Source of the DNA: a virus
IMG/VR virus record: IMGVR_UViG_3300020183_000145
Coordinates: 1-45,074 of that record
Reading direction: 5' to 3' (one strand)
DNA: 45,074 bases
Positions 21,491-30,710 of this stretch are shown here, piece by piece. Under the pieces are notes generated by a model. It was not told the origin of the DNA. It saw only the letters and a list, made by a program, of their open reading frames with translations, and did not search any database. The first letter of the stretch is position 1; each line of letters starts with the position of its first letter. A program made the position numbers and the translations under genes.

Positions 21491-22531
21491 ATGAAAAGAA
21501 AAGGGACTAATAAGCTAAAAAGTATAATTTTAGAGAAAATTTTCCACCTTTACTTTGAAAAAGGTTTGAAATTTGAAACTCTTTGGCTGCAACGTAACGA
21601 GTATAAGGATTTTTGGAGCACATTCTGTTCGATCACTGGTAAATTCACTTTTGAAGATCTCAGTGATCACGGGGTAAAAGAATTAGCTCATAAAATTTTT
21701 ATGAGAAAAACACGCTCGGCCTACACAAGTCCGGTTTTAAGAGCTAGATTGGATGAGTTAAAACTAAAGAGAGAGGCTGGAGAAAATCTATTAGAGCCGG
21801 TTAATCAGATTTTAGTCACGGACACTAAAGAGGAAGTTGTTTTTAACGATGATGGGAGTGAGTTGGTAAGAACAAAAACCCAAGAGGTGCGTAAAATGAA
21901 AATTGAGCGTATTGAGTTTGCTTCTCCAACAACTGTCGATGCCGTAAACATAGCTAACCAGACCCAAAAGGCTACTTCAGAGTTTTTTGAGGACTTGATG
22001 CTTAAAGTTCAAGGTAAACAAACAAAAAAACACCAGTTTATTCACTTGGATATGGCCGCAAAGGTTAAAGAACTCGCCCTAGACATTCTCGATGGAATGG
22101 AGGCTTTGCTAGATGGTTCCGATGCAGAAGAAGCGGCAGCGGTTCAAAAAAAAATGAGTCAAGTAATGCGATTCGCAAAAGTTGCTGATACTGTTAAAAA
22201 AATGGAGATGCAGCCACTTTACACGATGAATTTGATTCACGAGACAGGAGCAAACAGGCAAAAGGAATTGACAGGGGCGATTACCAATGACCGAATGATG
22301 ATTGATTATGGAAATGTCAAAATTGCCCAAGACGAAAAGGTAGTAACCGATACCGCTAGAGTCAGAAATGCGATTAAAGAAAAGGGCTACATAGCCATTG
22401 ATGAGTTACTAATACAAAACCTTCAAAATATTGGGGCTTATTCTGAAGAGCAAACCAAGGAAATAGAAAATAGCGAAGAAATTATTGCTGACGAAGAATT
22501 TGAGGATATCAATGAAGAGCTCACCAAGTAA
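21491..22531 (+). CDS. Putative terminase small subunit / DNA packaging protein (346 aa)
   Basis: It sits directly before the large terminase and overlaps it by 20 bp, the usual place for the small subunit that recognises phage DNA. The protein is charged and helical, with a basic N-terminal region and an acidic C-terminus (EIENSEEIIADEEFEDINEE). At 346 aa it is large for a TerS, so a fused accessory domain or a different packaging role is possible. Assignment is by position only. Confidence 0.5.
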   Translation: MKRKGTNKLKSIILEKIFHLYFEKGLKFETLWLQRNEYKDFWSTFCSITGKFTFEDLSDHGVKELAHKIFMRKTRSAYTSPVLRARLDELKLKREAGENLLEPVNQILVTDTKEEVVFNDDGSELVRTKTQEVRKMKIERIEFASPTTVDAVNIANQTQKATSEFFEDLMLKVQGKQTKKHQFIHLDMAAKVKELALDILDGMEALLDGSDAEEAAAVQKKMSQVMRFAKVADTVKKMEMQPLYTMNLIHETGANRQKELTGAITNDRMMIDYGNVKIAQDEKVVTDTARVRNAIKEKGYIAIDELLIQNLQNIGAYSEEQTKEIENSEEIIADEEFEDINEELTK

Positions 22532-24056
22532 CTCTTTGTCAAGAGCCACAACATACGACTATTGCGCATCCCACTTATTCCCCTTTATGACAATGCTCAA
22601 TGTTGAAGTTGAGCCGCAATATAACTACACAAACAAATTATTTTTGCCGCTTTGCTTGTCGATAAATGATTATTTATCTGACGCGAATCAAAGAACTTAT
22701 CTTTTAGAGGCTCCCCCTAGATCAGGTAAGACCGAATTTCTATTCAGTGTTGTGCTGCCATTTATCATTGGGAATAATCCAGGTAAGAGAATGATGGTAA
22801 TCACCTCAACAAAAGCTACTAGGGAGGCACTAAATAGGCTATTAGAAAGGATATTGAAGAGCGAATTTTACCAAAAGGTATTCCCGTGGATGGGTAAATC
22901 AAAATTTAGCGCAGAAAGATTTGATTTAGGAAACGGATTTTACATTTTATTCACAACCGCGCTTTCAACTGTGCCAACAGGTTCTGGTTTTCACTTTATC
23001 GTTACGTCTGACTACATTTCTGCAAGTTGGATTAACTCGCCGTCAACGATGACAACCGCCTTTTCAAACTGGGAAGGTTTTATGACCAGGAAGCAAAATA
23101 ACCCACCAACGAAGGTAATAATTGATAACCAGCGGTTGGGATTCTATGATTTATCTTGGAAAGTTTTTCAAGGAGCCGAGAGACAGGGAGAAAAAGTTTC
23201 TAGGATAACTTTGCCTTACCAGTTCCAAGATGATTATACCTTGAAACTACCCAAGGGAATTTGTGTCCCTTTCAAAAAAGGAGAATATCTTACCGAGAGA
23301 TTCAATGACAGAGAGAGAAGAAATATTATTGCATCTACTTCGGAAGAGACGTATAGAACGCAGTATTTACAAGACCCCGTCCAGGATAGAGGAAGAATAT
23401 TTAGTAGAGTGTTTTTTAGATTTTATCAAGCCGACACTTTTGAGACGATAAACTTTATTGATGGATTCATCACCACTGACTTAGCGTTTAAAAGAACACT
23501 AAAGTCCGACTTCACCGTTTTTATGTTTTGGATGGTTGATGATCAAGGCAATCTTTATTTAGTTGATATGTTTAGGGAGAAAGTCGACGGCGTTTTGCTC
23601 TACCAATCTCTTTACAACTTTTTCCAAAAATGGCGTTATGGTAGAAATACTTGTGGCTGCTCGACTGTTATTGTTGAAACTGCCGGTGGCTCAAACCAGG
23701 TATTTATCAACACCTTAAGAAACGGTTTCTACACCGAAGAAGGTGGCAAATTGGTTTTTTTGGATTGCCACATTAAGGAATTAGTGAGAAGTGTCAATAA
23801 AGGAGTAAGAGCCAGACAGAGTTTAGGCTACATACAGTCAGGCAAAGTATTTCTTCCGAGCCACGATGTAAAAATTAATGGGGTTTCCGATGTAATAAAT
23901 GATATTGTGGAGCCGTTATTGGGAGAGGCAGAACAATTTTCCGACGATGATAGCCATAAGCATGACGACATGGTGGATTGTCTAGTGGACGCAATCAATC
24001 ATATTAATACCAGAGCCTATGGAGATAGCGAGATCAAAGTTGATACCATAGGTTAG
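22512..24056 (+). CDS. terL: Terminase large subunit
   Basis: The ATP-driven packaging motor and nuclease. Walker A is EAPPRSGKTE (about residues 65-74). The ATPase coupling region includes MVITSTKATREAL. The nuclease domain has ITTDLAF (about 310), VIVETAGGSNQ (about 385) and a C-terminal HKHDDMVDCLVDAI with its acidic metal ligands. Walker B is divergent (FIVTSDYI). The frame begins at 22485, but the ATG at 22512 with GAGG seven bases upstream is preferred (514 aa). Confidence 0.93.
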   Translation: MKSSPSNSLSRATTYDYCASHLFPFMTMLNVEVEPQYNYTNKLFLPLCLSINDYLSDANQRTYLLEAPPRSGKTEFLFSVVLPFIIGNNPGKRMMVITSTKATREALNRLLERILKSEFYQKVFPWMGKSKFSAERFDLGNGFYILFTTALSTVPTGSGFHFIVTSDYISASWINSPSTMTTAFSNWEGFMTRKQNNPPTKVIIDNQRLGFYDLSWKVFQGAERQGEKVSRITLPYQFQDDYTLKLPKGICVPFKKGEYLTERFNDRERRNIIASTSEETYRTQYLQDPVQDRGRIFSRVFFRFYQADTFETINFIDGFITTDLAFKRTLKSDFTVFMFWMVDDQGNLYLVDMFREKVDGVLLYQSLYNFFQKWRYGRNTCGCSTVIVETAGGSNQVFINTLRNGFYTEEGGKLVFLDCHIKELVRSVNKGVRARQSLGYIQSGKVFLPSHDVKINGVSDVINDIVEPLLGEAEQFSDDDSHKHDDMVDCLVDAINHINTRAYGDSEIKVDTIG

Positions 24057-24060
24057 AATA

Positions 24061-24118
24061 GCTAGACTAGCACACCACTACACAACTTCCTAAACGGTCA
24101 TTGTGCTACTAGCCTAGC
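24061..24118. terminator. Bidirectional stem-loop between convergent terL and portal genes
   Basis: GCTAGACTAGCACA (24061-24074) pairs with TGTGCTACTAGCCTAGC (24102-24118), allowing one mismatch and a 3-nt bulge. A short T run follows on the plus side (about 24127). It sits exactly where two genes converge, so it is likely a terminator for one or both. Confidence 0.55.
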
Positions 24119-24173
24119 CGCAGATATTTTTAGTGTGTCTTTTTGAGAAAGCAAGGGGGATTTTAAGAATCCG

Positions 24174-25511
24174 TTAAGAAATATTTGGAGCTGGCTTTGT
24201 TTTATTGCCGGACAACTCCGCATTAACAATATCAAGTCCGGCTTTAGTTCCAAATTGCTTAAATTCAGGGGCTACCTGAGAAATCATTTTCCTCAACTCG
24301 TTAATTGTGTAAAGGTTATTTTGATTTAATTGAATTGCTAACTGCAAGAACGCTTCCTGAAATATCCTAATTCCAGCCGTGTCCAAACTAAGGTAATAGT
24401 CATTTACGTTTATTCCGCTATCAATGTTAGAAATGATGCTGCGCATAGCCTTGGTCATTGGCTTCAAGCACATGTAGTTGAAGGTTCTAAATGTCGCATC
24501 ATACAAACTTTTTAAGCGGACGATGGTATTGTTAGAATATTCGTCTATTCCCATGAATACAGAATAAGAACCTTGATCAACGTAAGAAAATATTTTTTCT
24601 GCAGCTAATTTATCGAAATTTACTACCTCAGAAGAGTTCGCCGCAATATTAAGTGCTTTAATGTCAATACTAATGTTGGGGCTAGAGGCCATGATAGTTC
24701 CGCCACTCGATCCCTTTCCTGACTTCATTTGATTTTTAATGTCTTCGACAGCTTTAGTAAAATCTTCCCTTTCTTTCGCGGTCATTGGCATCCCCTGGAC
24801 AGTGTTATATGAAACTGTGACAATCTGGGATGGAAAACACGAATTAGCATAAAACGAAGTAGCAAATTTTGCTACAAGATTCTGTAGTTTGATGTAATTA
24901 ATCGCTGGAGAAAATTCTGATTTATATGTGGCAGAAAGGTTGCTGTAGTTGCCATCTACTTGCAACAAATAAACCTCGTTACCTTGCTCATAAGAAAACA
25001 TTCCGTATCTAGTAGATAAATTGAATGTCATCGTATTAGATTGGTAGCTTACTTGATATTGCGTATTTGAGATATTATTTATCAATCCTATCGACTGAGG
25101 CAGTATAATCCTCTTGAAATTCATTTTCCTATCAAACACAAAAATCACGCCATAAATACCATCTACATTTTGTGCTTGGAGTAGGTATTTTAAGATATGA
25201 TCTTTATTGTTTGGGCTTGGATATGTGTTTGGGTTGTAGATCCAATCCAAAAAATCATTAAAAACCTTCTCGTTTACAACTACGTCGCCTCCAGCAGCTT
25301 TCTTTTTAACCACAAAATCTGGTTGGCTTATGATGGCAAATTGTTTGTTAATGATCGTTTGGGTGCTGATATTATCTAAAATATGAGAGCGATCGCAGCC
25401 AGAAAATTGTCCTATCAAGTTTCCTGAGATATCAAACACCATGGTCTCAGACATGTTGCTTATCGAAGCCACTGATTTGGTTTCCAGTTTTTTCTTAGAA
25501 AAAAGTTTCAC
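24174..25511 (-). CDS. Portal protein, encoded on the opposite strand
   Basis: Forms the dodecameric channel at the capsid vertex through which DNA is packaged. The 445-aa length, the position between terL and the protease, and blocks such as FMGIDEYSNNTIVRLKSLYD and a C-terminal ELRKMISQVAPEF support portal. It starts at GTG (25509-25511) without a visible ribosome binding site. All other head genes are on the plus strand, so the portal must have its own promoter or be inverted relative to the ancestor. Confidence 0.75.
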   Translation of the reverse strand: MKLFSKKKLETKSVASISNMSETMVFDISGNLIGQFSGCDRSHILDNISTQTIINKQFAIISQPDFVVKKKAAGGDVVVNEKVFNDFLDWIYNPNTYPSPNNKDHILKYLLQAQNVDGIYGVIFVFDRKMNFKRIILPQSIGLINNISNTQYQVSYQSNTMTFNLSTRYGMFSYEQGNEVYLLQVDGNYSNLSATYKSEFSPAINYIKLQNLVAKFATSFYANSCFPSQIVTVSYNTVQGMPMTAKEREDFTKAVEDIKNQMKSGKGSSGGTIMASSPNISIDIKALNIAANSSEVVNFDKLAAEKIFSYVDQGSYSVFMGIDEYSNNTIVRLKSLYDATFRTFNYMCLKPMTKAMRSIISNIDSGINVNDYYLSLDTAGIRIFQEAFLQLAIQLNQNNLYTINELRKMISQVAPEFKQFGTKAGLDIVNAELSGNKTKPAPNIS

Positions 25512-25614
25512 TTGTAATGTGTTTAAATTTTAGTGTTGCATTTAAAAATAGAGCTTCTATTAAGCTAGTTTAATTTGCAAGCGAAACCACACACGCTCAA
25601 CAAACCCATGCGCA
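25512..25614. promoter_or_regulatory. Divergent intergenic region between portal and protease
   Basis: This 103-bp AT-rich gap must hold a minus-strand promoter for the portal gene, since no minus-strand gene lies upstream, and probably a plus-strand one. A small hairpin AATAGA-GCT-TCTATT lies near 25548-25562. No strong sigma70 pair is visible on either strand, suggesting phage-specific late promoters. Confidence 0.4.
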
Positions 25615-26787
25615 ATGCACAAAATAATTGAATTTAAGTCGGCAGAGTTTGCTGTAAATAGCTTCGATGAGATCAAAGGTATTTTTACAGGATATGCTTC
25701 AGCCTTCAATAAAATTGACAAGGTAAATGATACTGTAGCTTATGGAGCCTTTGATTACTCGATTAATCAATGGAAGGAAGGAAAAGCTATTAGCGTTAAT
25801 TTTGAACATGACAAAAAAATTGAACTCGCCCCTAATTTAATCGAGTTTTTCGCAGATCAATACGGAGCTTTAGTCAGATTCCAATTTTCAGAAGAAGCAA
25901 AAAATAACTATCCAGACATTTACCGGTGGGCTGTCTCGAAAGCTAAAAATAACACGCTATTTATGTCTATTGGCTATACCTTTATCAGATCAGCCTTAGG
26001 AGACAAAAGATATACTCTAAAAAAGAAATTTGCCGAACCAGACACGATCTACAATCTATCTTTAAACCACGTCGCCATTACAGGCGATCCAGTCGATCCA
26101 TCGGCTAGAATGTTGGAGGTTAAGGGCTTCAAGATGCCGAAATTCCCAATTCATCTATCAGAAACTTGGGATGAACAAGAAGCAATGAAAAACTGGAGAG
26201 AATTTTCTAAATCTAAGGATAGCCCATCTGATTCTTACAAAAACGGATTTCTTTATTTCGAGGATGGAAAAGAAGATTTGTTTGCAGCCTACCACTTTAA
26301 TTTAGTAGATATTATCGATGGTGAGCCAATGATTAATTCAGCGGCCGTAGTAACTGCTCATCGCTATATAAAAGGCGCGAGAAACGGCGTTAAAATCCTA
26401 AATGCCGAGCAAAAAATCACTGCCCTAGACATCATCTCTAAACTTTACACCAAAATTAATAGATTGCGCAAGGAAGAGGGGCTAAAGCCACTTCCAGAAG
26501 TCGAGGTAAAAGCTGATATTAACTTCAACGAGTTAATCGAAACCATTGACGGCGAAGTAAGTGCAAAAAGGTTCCTTAAGAGCAACCAAGGATCATTATC
26601 AAATACCAATATCGAGAATTTCATTAACAAGGTTATTTCGGTTACCAAAAATGAAGTTAAATCTCAAAAAGAATTAGAGGTTGGCGATTGGACCTCTGTG
26701 ACTCAACCAACCTCTGTGTCTGAGGTTAAAACAAACGAACTATCTGACTACTTTAGTGAGGTAGGTAAATTTTTAACCAAAAAATAA
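25615..26787 (+). CDS. HK97-type prohead protease with a long C-terminal extension (390 aa)
   Basis: Residues 1-170 are the prohead serine protease: GIFTGYASAFNKIDKVNDTV, NFEHDKK (catalytic His), FMSIGYTF (catalytic Ser) and LNHVAITGDPVDPSARM. A second block (about 175-290, with ETWDEQEAMKNWREF and YHFNLVDIIDGEPM) resembles a domain found in other phage head-maturation proteins. The remainder is polar and helical, as in scaffolds. The fusion likely couples scaffolding to proteolysis. No Shine-Dalgarno sequence is visible. Confidence 0.88.
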   Translation: MHKIIEFKSAEFAVNSFDEIKGIFTGYASAFNKIDKVNDTVAYGAFDYSINQWKEGKAISVNFEHDKKIELAPNLIEFFADQYGALVRFQFSEEAKNNYPDIYRWAVSKAKNNTLFMSIGYTFIRSALGDKRYTLKKKFAEPDTIYNLSLNHVAITGDPVDPSARMLEVKGFKMPKFPIHLSETWDEQEAMKNWREFSKSKDSPSDSYKNGFLYFEDGKEDLFAAYHFNLVDIIDGEPMINSAAVVTAHRYIKGARNGVKILNAEQKITALDIISKLYTKINRLRKEEGLKPLPEVEVKADINFNELIETIDGEVSAKRFLKSNQGSLSNTNIENFINKVISVTKNEVKSQKELEVGDWTSVTQPTSVSEVKTNELSDYFSEVGKFLTKK

Positions 26788-26794
26788 TTATATT

Positions 26795-28123
26795 ATGCCA
26801 GAAAAAACAGGCGCAGAAGCAGTAGCACAGAATATTGCAGAAGCAAAAGAAAATGCCGCAGCAGCGGCGGAAGAGGTAAAATCTCTTGGTGAAGGCGTTA
26901 AAGCTCTAGCCGAAAACTTAAAAGAAGGTTTTGCTTCAATGAAAGAAATTAAAGAAACTGAAGAAATGAAGTCTCTTAAGTCCGAATTGGAACGAAAATC
27001 TGCCGAAGCTAACAACTTGAAAGAAAAACTAAAACTAGCTGATGCTGGTCAAGGTTCTATTCCCGGAGATATTTCGGAAGAAGAAGTTAAATCAATTCAG
27101 GCTCTAGCTTCAAAGCTCGTGTCTAAGGATAGAGTTGCACTTAATTCAGAAGAATATAAATCAATCCGCTTCACCGATGCTTCTACAACTGGTGGATTTA
27201 TTGATTCTTCAAGAAAAATGGGGACTATTGACATTAACAAACAGCCTTTAGCGACAATCCTAGAGGATGTTGATGTAATGCCTGCGGTTAATTCGAATGA
27301 AGGTTCTGTGGTTTGGGACGGATTTGACGAATCGTTGGTAGATATGTATGATGCCAATGAAATGGATGCTGCCAAATTAAGTGAAGCAGTTAGACAATCT
27401 TTGATTAAACTCTCTATGAATGAAGTTAAATCAAAAATGATCCTATCTTCAAGAGTTATCCAGAATGCTCTAGCTGGTGGAAATCAAGTTGCTACTTTAA
27501 ACCGCAATCTTACTGCTCTGGAAAGTCGCTACAGAAGAAAGTTAGCTACTAAAGTATTCCAAGATATTATTGGTTTTGCTAATGGTGGTAAAATTTTCAA
27601 GCAAATAACCACTACTACAAATACTCCTGCAGATGAACAAGGTCGTGTGGACTTGAGATTGTTCCCAAGTAAGCTAAAAGTTGATTATGTTAGCGGCTCT
27701 GTCATGTATGTAAGCAGAGCCTTTTTAAATGCTCTTTTTTCAAAAGAAACTGCTGACGGACATCTTGCTACTGAACAGTTTGTGTTTACTGACAGTGGCA
27801 TCACGCTTTATGTGACCCCTGAGAAGGCAATACCAGTAAAAGTATTTGAGCATAATCAAATTGGAGATTACAAATCTCTGGATGATGGTTCAACTTCAAT
27901 TACAGCAGATTACGTTTCTGGAGGCACTAATACCGGTAAACTATTGGCTATCGTGGGTGATTTGAATTATGCTTACAAAGTAATTCCAAGCACTATGGGG
28001 ACAGTAGGTTATGATGCCAGCATCTCTAACATCTTTGATGGTGCGGTTCCTGCTGGTAAAATATCTTTTGCAGCACAAGGCGTTGTAGCAAGAGAAGCCA
28101 TTAAGGTTTTATATTCTAAATAA
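26795..28123 (+). CDS. Major capsid protein (HK97 fold)
   Basis: The first about 85 residues are Ala/Glu/Lys-rich coiled coil, the delta-domain that acts as a built-in scaffold and is removed by the prohead protease. The mature HK97-fold region follows, with TTGGFIDSS and an N-arm near residues 125-145, and a long E-loop and A-domain after it. 442 aa is typical. The cleavage site probably lies around residues 85-115. It follows the protease by 7 bp. Confidence 0.88.
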   Translation: MPEKTGAEAVAQNIAEAKENAAAAAEEVKSLGEGVKALAENLKEGFASMKEIKETEEMKSLKSELERKSAEANNLKEKLKLADAGQGSIPGDISEEEVKSIQALASKLVSKDRVALNSEEYKSIRFTDASTTGGFIDSSRKMGTIDINKQPLATILEDVDVMPAVNSNEGSVVWDGFDESLVDMYDANEMDAAKLSEAVRQSLIKLSMNEVKSKMILSSRVIQNALAGGNQVATLNRNLTALESRYRRKLATKVFQDIIGFANGGKIFKQITTTTNTPADEQGRVDLRLFPSKLKVDYVSGSVMYVSRAFLNALFSKETADGHLATEQFVFTDSGITLYVTPEKAIPVKVFEHNQIGDYKSLDDGSTSITADYVSGGTNTGKLLAIVGDLNYAYKVIPSTMGTVGYDASISNIFDGAVPAGKISFAAQGVVAREAIKVLYSK

Positions 28124-28143
28124 TTTAAAAAGGAGTTTTCTAT

Positions 28144-28596
28144 ATGGAAAGCAAAGACTATTTATCTGGGGTTGTTCTTAAAAGATCAATTCCTCTAGCT
28201 CAACGCACCACATCAGCGCAAGTTGTTGCTGGTGCTGCGATTGACATTACCGGAGTCGAGGAAATTGTAAACGTGATTAGCGCGAGTGCAGTTGCTGCCG
28301 GCTCAGTAAAAATCCAAGATGTCCAGTTCGCAGACGATTCATCTTTTACTGCCAATGTTACCACTTTTACAAGTGATGATTATTTGAGAAAGGATAATCG
28401 CTCAAGCCCTACATCTGCTATCGACCAAACAAATTTGACCGCGGCTGGCTCTCGCTCGCTATCTTTGGCAAATCTAGCTCTTGAATCTCAAAAATATTTC
28501 AGAGTAAGAACCTTAGCTTCATCCGGTTCTCCAGATGTAACTTTTGAGGTTCAAACCCTTGTAAGTTACGCTGACAAACCACAAGTCCAAGCATAA
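28144..28596 (+). CDS. Probable capsid decoration / head protein (150 aa)
   Basis: Small, mostly beta, Ser/Ala-rich protein directly after the capsid gene, with a strong AAAAAGGAGT ribosome binding site that suggests high expression. Position and size fit a head decoration (cement) protein. No specific family is recognised. Confidence 0.6.
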   Translation: MESKDYLSGVVLKRSIPLAQRTTSAQVVAGAAIDITGVEEIVNVISASAVAAGSVKIQDVQFADDSSFTANVTTFTSDDYLRKDNRSSPTSAIDQTNLTAAGSRSLSLANLALESQKYFRVRTLASSGSPDVTFEVQTLVSYADKPQVQA

Positions 28597-28601
28597 CTTA
28601 A

Positions 28602-28633
28602 AGCTCTCCTCTCTTTAGTTAGAGAGGAGAGCT
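28602..28633 (+). terminator. Perfect 13-bp stem-loop after the capsid-decoration pair
   Basis: AGCTCTCCTCTCT (28602-28614) pairs fully with AGAGAGGAGAGCT (28621-28633) around a 6-nt loop. It is followed by A7, not T, so it is not a classic intrinsic terminator on the plus strand. It could stabilise the abundant capsid mRNA or attenuate read-through. Confidence 0.6.
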
Positions 28634-28659
28634 AAAAAAATTCAACATAACAAAGTCTT

Positions 28660-28857
28660 ATGAAATATAAATTATCAGAAGATCACCGAGTTCGCTTAAG
28701 CAACACAGTGTTAAAAGCTGGTGTTTATACGTTAGAAGAGCTCAAGAAAGCGCACGAGCACGATTCTCTTGATTTTTGCATTAAATACACAAAGCTAGGC
28801 GCAAAGCTATCTCCGGTAACGGAAGAATCCGATTCCTCAACCAAAAAGAAAAAATAA
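28660..28857 (+). CDS. Small head-region protein, paralogue of the next gene (65 aa)
   Basis: Contains the pattern L..GVYTLEEL...H..DSLDFCIKYTKLG, which recurs in the N-terminus of the following gene. A basic tail (TKKKK) ends it. Probably a small structural accessory; function unknown. Confidence 0.65.
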   Translation: MKYKLSEDHRVRLSNTVLKAGVYTLEELKKAHEHDSLDFCIKYTKLGAKLSPVTEESDSSTKKKK

Positions 28858-28859
28858 TT

Positions 28860-29252
28860 ATGTTTAGAGTATTAAGACCATACAGCGGTAACGGAGTCTT
28901 GCTTGAGGCTCGGGAATACACTAAAGAAGAACTAGTTAGTCTTTACGGCTCAGAAAATTCTCTCAATTTCTGCTTGAAATGCACTAGTTTAAAAGATGCA
29001 GTCGAGGAAGTCGCTGGAGAAGAGGTTGCTCTTAAGGAAAAAATCATTAAAAAAGTAGAAGAAGTAATTGAAGTAGTCTCTGGCGAAGCGTCTGAAGAAG
29101 TCGCGTTGAAATTCTTAGTTCAAGAAAACATAAAGAAAGGTAGAAAAATTCTTTTTAAAGAAGGTGATAAAGTAACCGAGGAAGAGCTAGAGGATCTTGA
29201 TATTCAAGAGCTTCTTAACGAAGGAAAACTTTTGGAAATTAAGGTTGTTTAG
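28860..29252 (+). CDS. Acidic head-region protein with a duplicated N-terminal motif (130 aa)
   Basis: The N-terminal 45 residues share the YT-EEL....SL-FC-K-T-L pattern with the preceding gene, indicating tandem duplication. The rest is a Glu/Val/Lys-rich helix plus a short domain resembling KFLVQENIKKGRKILFKEGD. It ends in a 1-bp overlap with the connector gene. Possibly a head-completion protein. Confidence 0.65.
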   Translation: MFRVLRPYSGNGVLLEAREYTKEELVSLYGSENSLNFCLKCTSLKDAVEEVAGEEVALKEKIIKKVEEVIEVVSGEASEEVALKFLVQENIKKGRKILFKEGDKVTEEELEDLDIQELLNEGKLLEIKVV

Positions 29253-29911
29253 TGTTTCAATTCTCTTTCTCTACAAAAAAATTAATTTCTAGGAATGAGT
29301 CTTTATTCCCCGTGTCCTTAGATGATGTAAAAAAGTTTTCTCAATTTTACAAAAACAACCCGGACACTGAGGAATATAACTCAATGATTGAAAATTATTG
29401 GATCCCAATATTCGTGAAAGACTGGGAGAGAACAACTAATTTTTTATTACTAGATACCACTGTTCAGGCATTCGTTCCAGATATTGGGACAATTAGTGGG
29501 GTTGCCTCTAACATAAGTCTAAAGAATCTCAACGTAAGAGAAGTTTCTTCAGTAAAATTCTATCCTGAATCTTGGAATCAATCAGATCCAAAAACGACAC
29601 TAGAGACATCAAAATACCTACTCTCAGATGAAGTTTACAATATCCCCATCAATCTTAACATAAAAGCGCAGTATTTACCTTTTAGGCTTTATCCAAAAAC
29701 GCTAAATTTAGAGATCAATTATTCATGCGGATTTCAAGGCAACAATTTTGAGAACATTCCTTCAGAAATAATCAGCACTATTGCCATGCAGGTTGCCATG
29801 CAGGTTGATTCAAAAGAAGGGCTGTCATGTGGTTCAGAATATGCGCCATTTATCGAACAAGTTTACTCAGAATACACTCTAAGAGAGCAATTAGTAACAA
29901 TGATTATTTAG
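29252..29911 (+). CDS. Head-tail connector (gp6-like), GTG start (219 aa)
   Basis: Looks like a gp6/gp15-type adaptor that docks below the portal: FPVSLDDVKKFSQF near the N-terminus, a central beta region, and INYSCGFQGNNFENIPSEII near residue 165, which parallels the YxxGF...P.....I pattern of such connectors. The GTG start shares a base with the upstream stop. Confidence 0.65.
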   Translation: MFQFSFSTKKLISRNESLFPVSLDDVKKFSQFYKNNPDTEEYNSMIENYWIPIFVKDWERTTNFLLLDTTVQAFVPDIGTISGVASNISLKNLNVREVSSVKFYPESWNQSDPKTTLETSKYLLSDEVYNIPINLNIKAQYLPFRLYPKTLNLEINYSCGFQGNNFENIPSEIISTIAMQVAMQVDSKEGLSCGSEYAPFIEQVYSEYTLREQLVTMII

Positions 29912-29919
29912 GAGGAGTC

Positions 29920-30330
29920 GTGATCATCCCTAAATGCTGCAAGGAAACTTTAAATGTGAAGGATTCATTTAATGCGTATGTCAACCTGTATTTCAAAAAC
30001 ATAAAAACAAAGACGCAGTCTGAAAAGCAGATAAACACTTACAATCCCCAGCTAGTAGCCAAAAAAAGATGTCTGATAAGAGACAGAACAAACGCCTCAG
30101 TTGATGTTGGAATAATTTCGCAAGTAAGAGACCCCGCCAACCTAAAAGAAGTCATTTTTGATAATTTTGACATAGCTTCGATGAATGTTAATTATGTGGA
30201 ATGGGAGGGATCTAAATATGATATTACCGGCTCGGAAAAGATAAAAACCTTTACTGAGAATTTTAAAAGATACACGGCTGCGGAAGGTAGGCCATTCATC
30301 AGAATATACATTGGGTTAAAAACGCTATGA
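29920..30330 (+). CDS. Probable head-closure / head-tail joining protein (136 aa)
   Basis: GTG at 29920 with AGGAGGAG just upstream; the longer frame back to 29827 overlaps the connector gene and is unlikely. A small beta-rich protein in the position of a stopper or closure protein, between the connector and the gp10-like tail protein. Assignment is by synteny. Confidence 0.55.
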   Translation: MIIPKCCKETLNVKDSFNAYVNLYFKNIKTKTQSEKQINTYNPQLVAKKRCLIRDRTNASVDVGIISQVRDPANLKEVIFDNFDIASMNVNYVEWEGSKYDITGSEKIKTFTENFKRYTAAEGRPFIRIYIGLKTL

Positions 30331-30710
30331 GACTCCTGGATTTATCTAATGTCACCAAGTCAATTAACTCAGCAAAAAGTGCGGCAATGAGGCAATGTGC
30401 AAGGGAATTGCAATCCGCCATAAGGTCAGAATTTAAGTCTAAAGATAAAATCGGTGTTTTAAATAAAAGAAACCAATATGCCGGCAGAAGATCTGCCTCA
30501 GGACAGTCGCTAGCAAAAGATTCTGGAGCCGCACTATCTAATGTTAATTACGAGATTTCGGCAAAAAAAGTGGTGGTCGGTATTAAAAAATTTCGTGACA
30601 ATTACGTTGCTTATTGGGAAGAAAAAGATAGACCTACTATTGCTAACGCTTTAGCGAAGAGCATGGATAAAATAGACTCAATTTTTAGAGGTAAAAATTT
30701 TACAGAATGA
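30327..30710 (+). CDS. HK97 gp10-like / tail-completion protein (127 aa)
   Basis: Basic protein with RRSASGQSLAKDSGAALSNV followed by a VVVGIKKFRDNYVAYWEEKDRP block, as in the gp10-like family (G...LA..TG.L...., then VG....YA...E.G). Probably completes the neck or tail terminus. ATGA overlaps join it to both neighbours. Confidence 0.65.
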   Translation: MRLLDLSNVTKSINSAKSAAMRQCARELQSAIRSEFKSKDKIGVLNKRNQYAGRRSASGQSLAKDSGAALSNVNYEISAKKVVVGIKKFRDNYVAYWEEKDRPTIANALAKSMDKIDSIFRGKNFTE

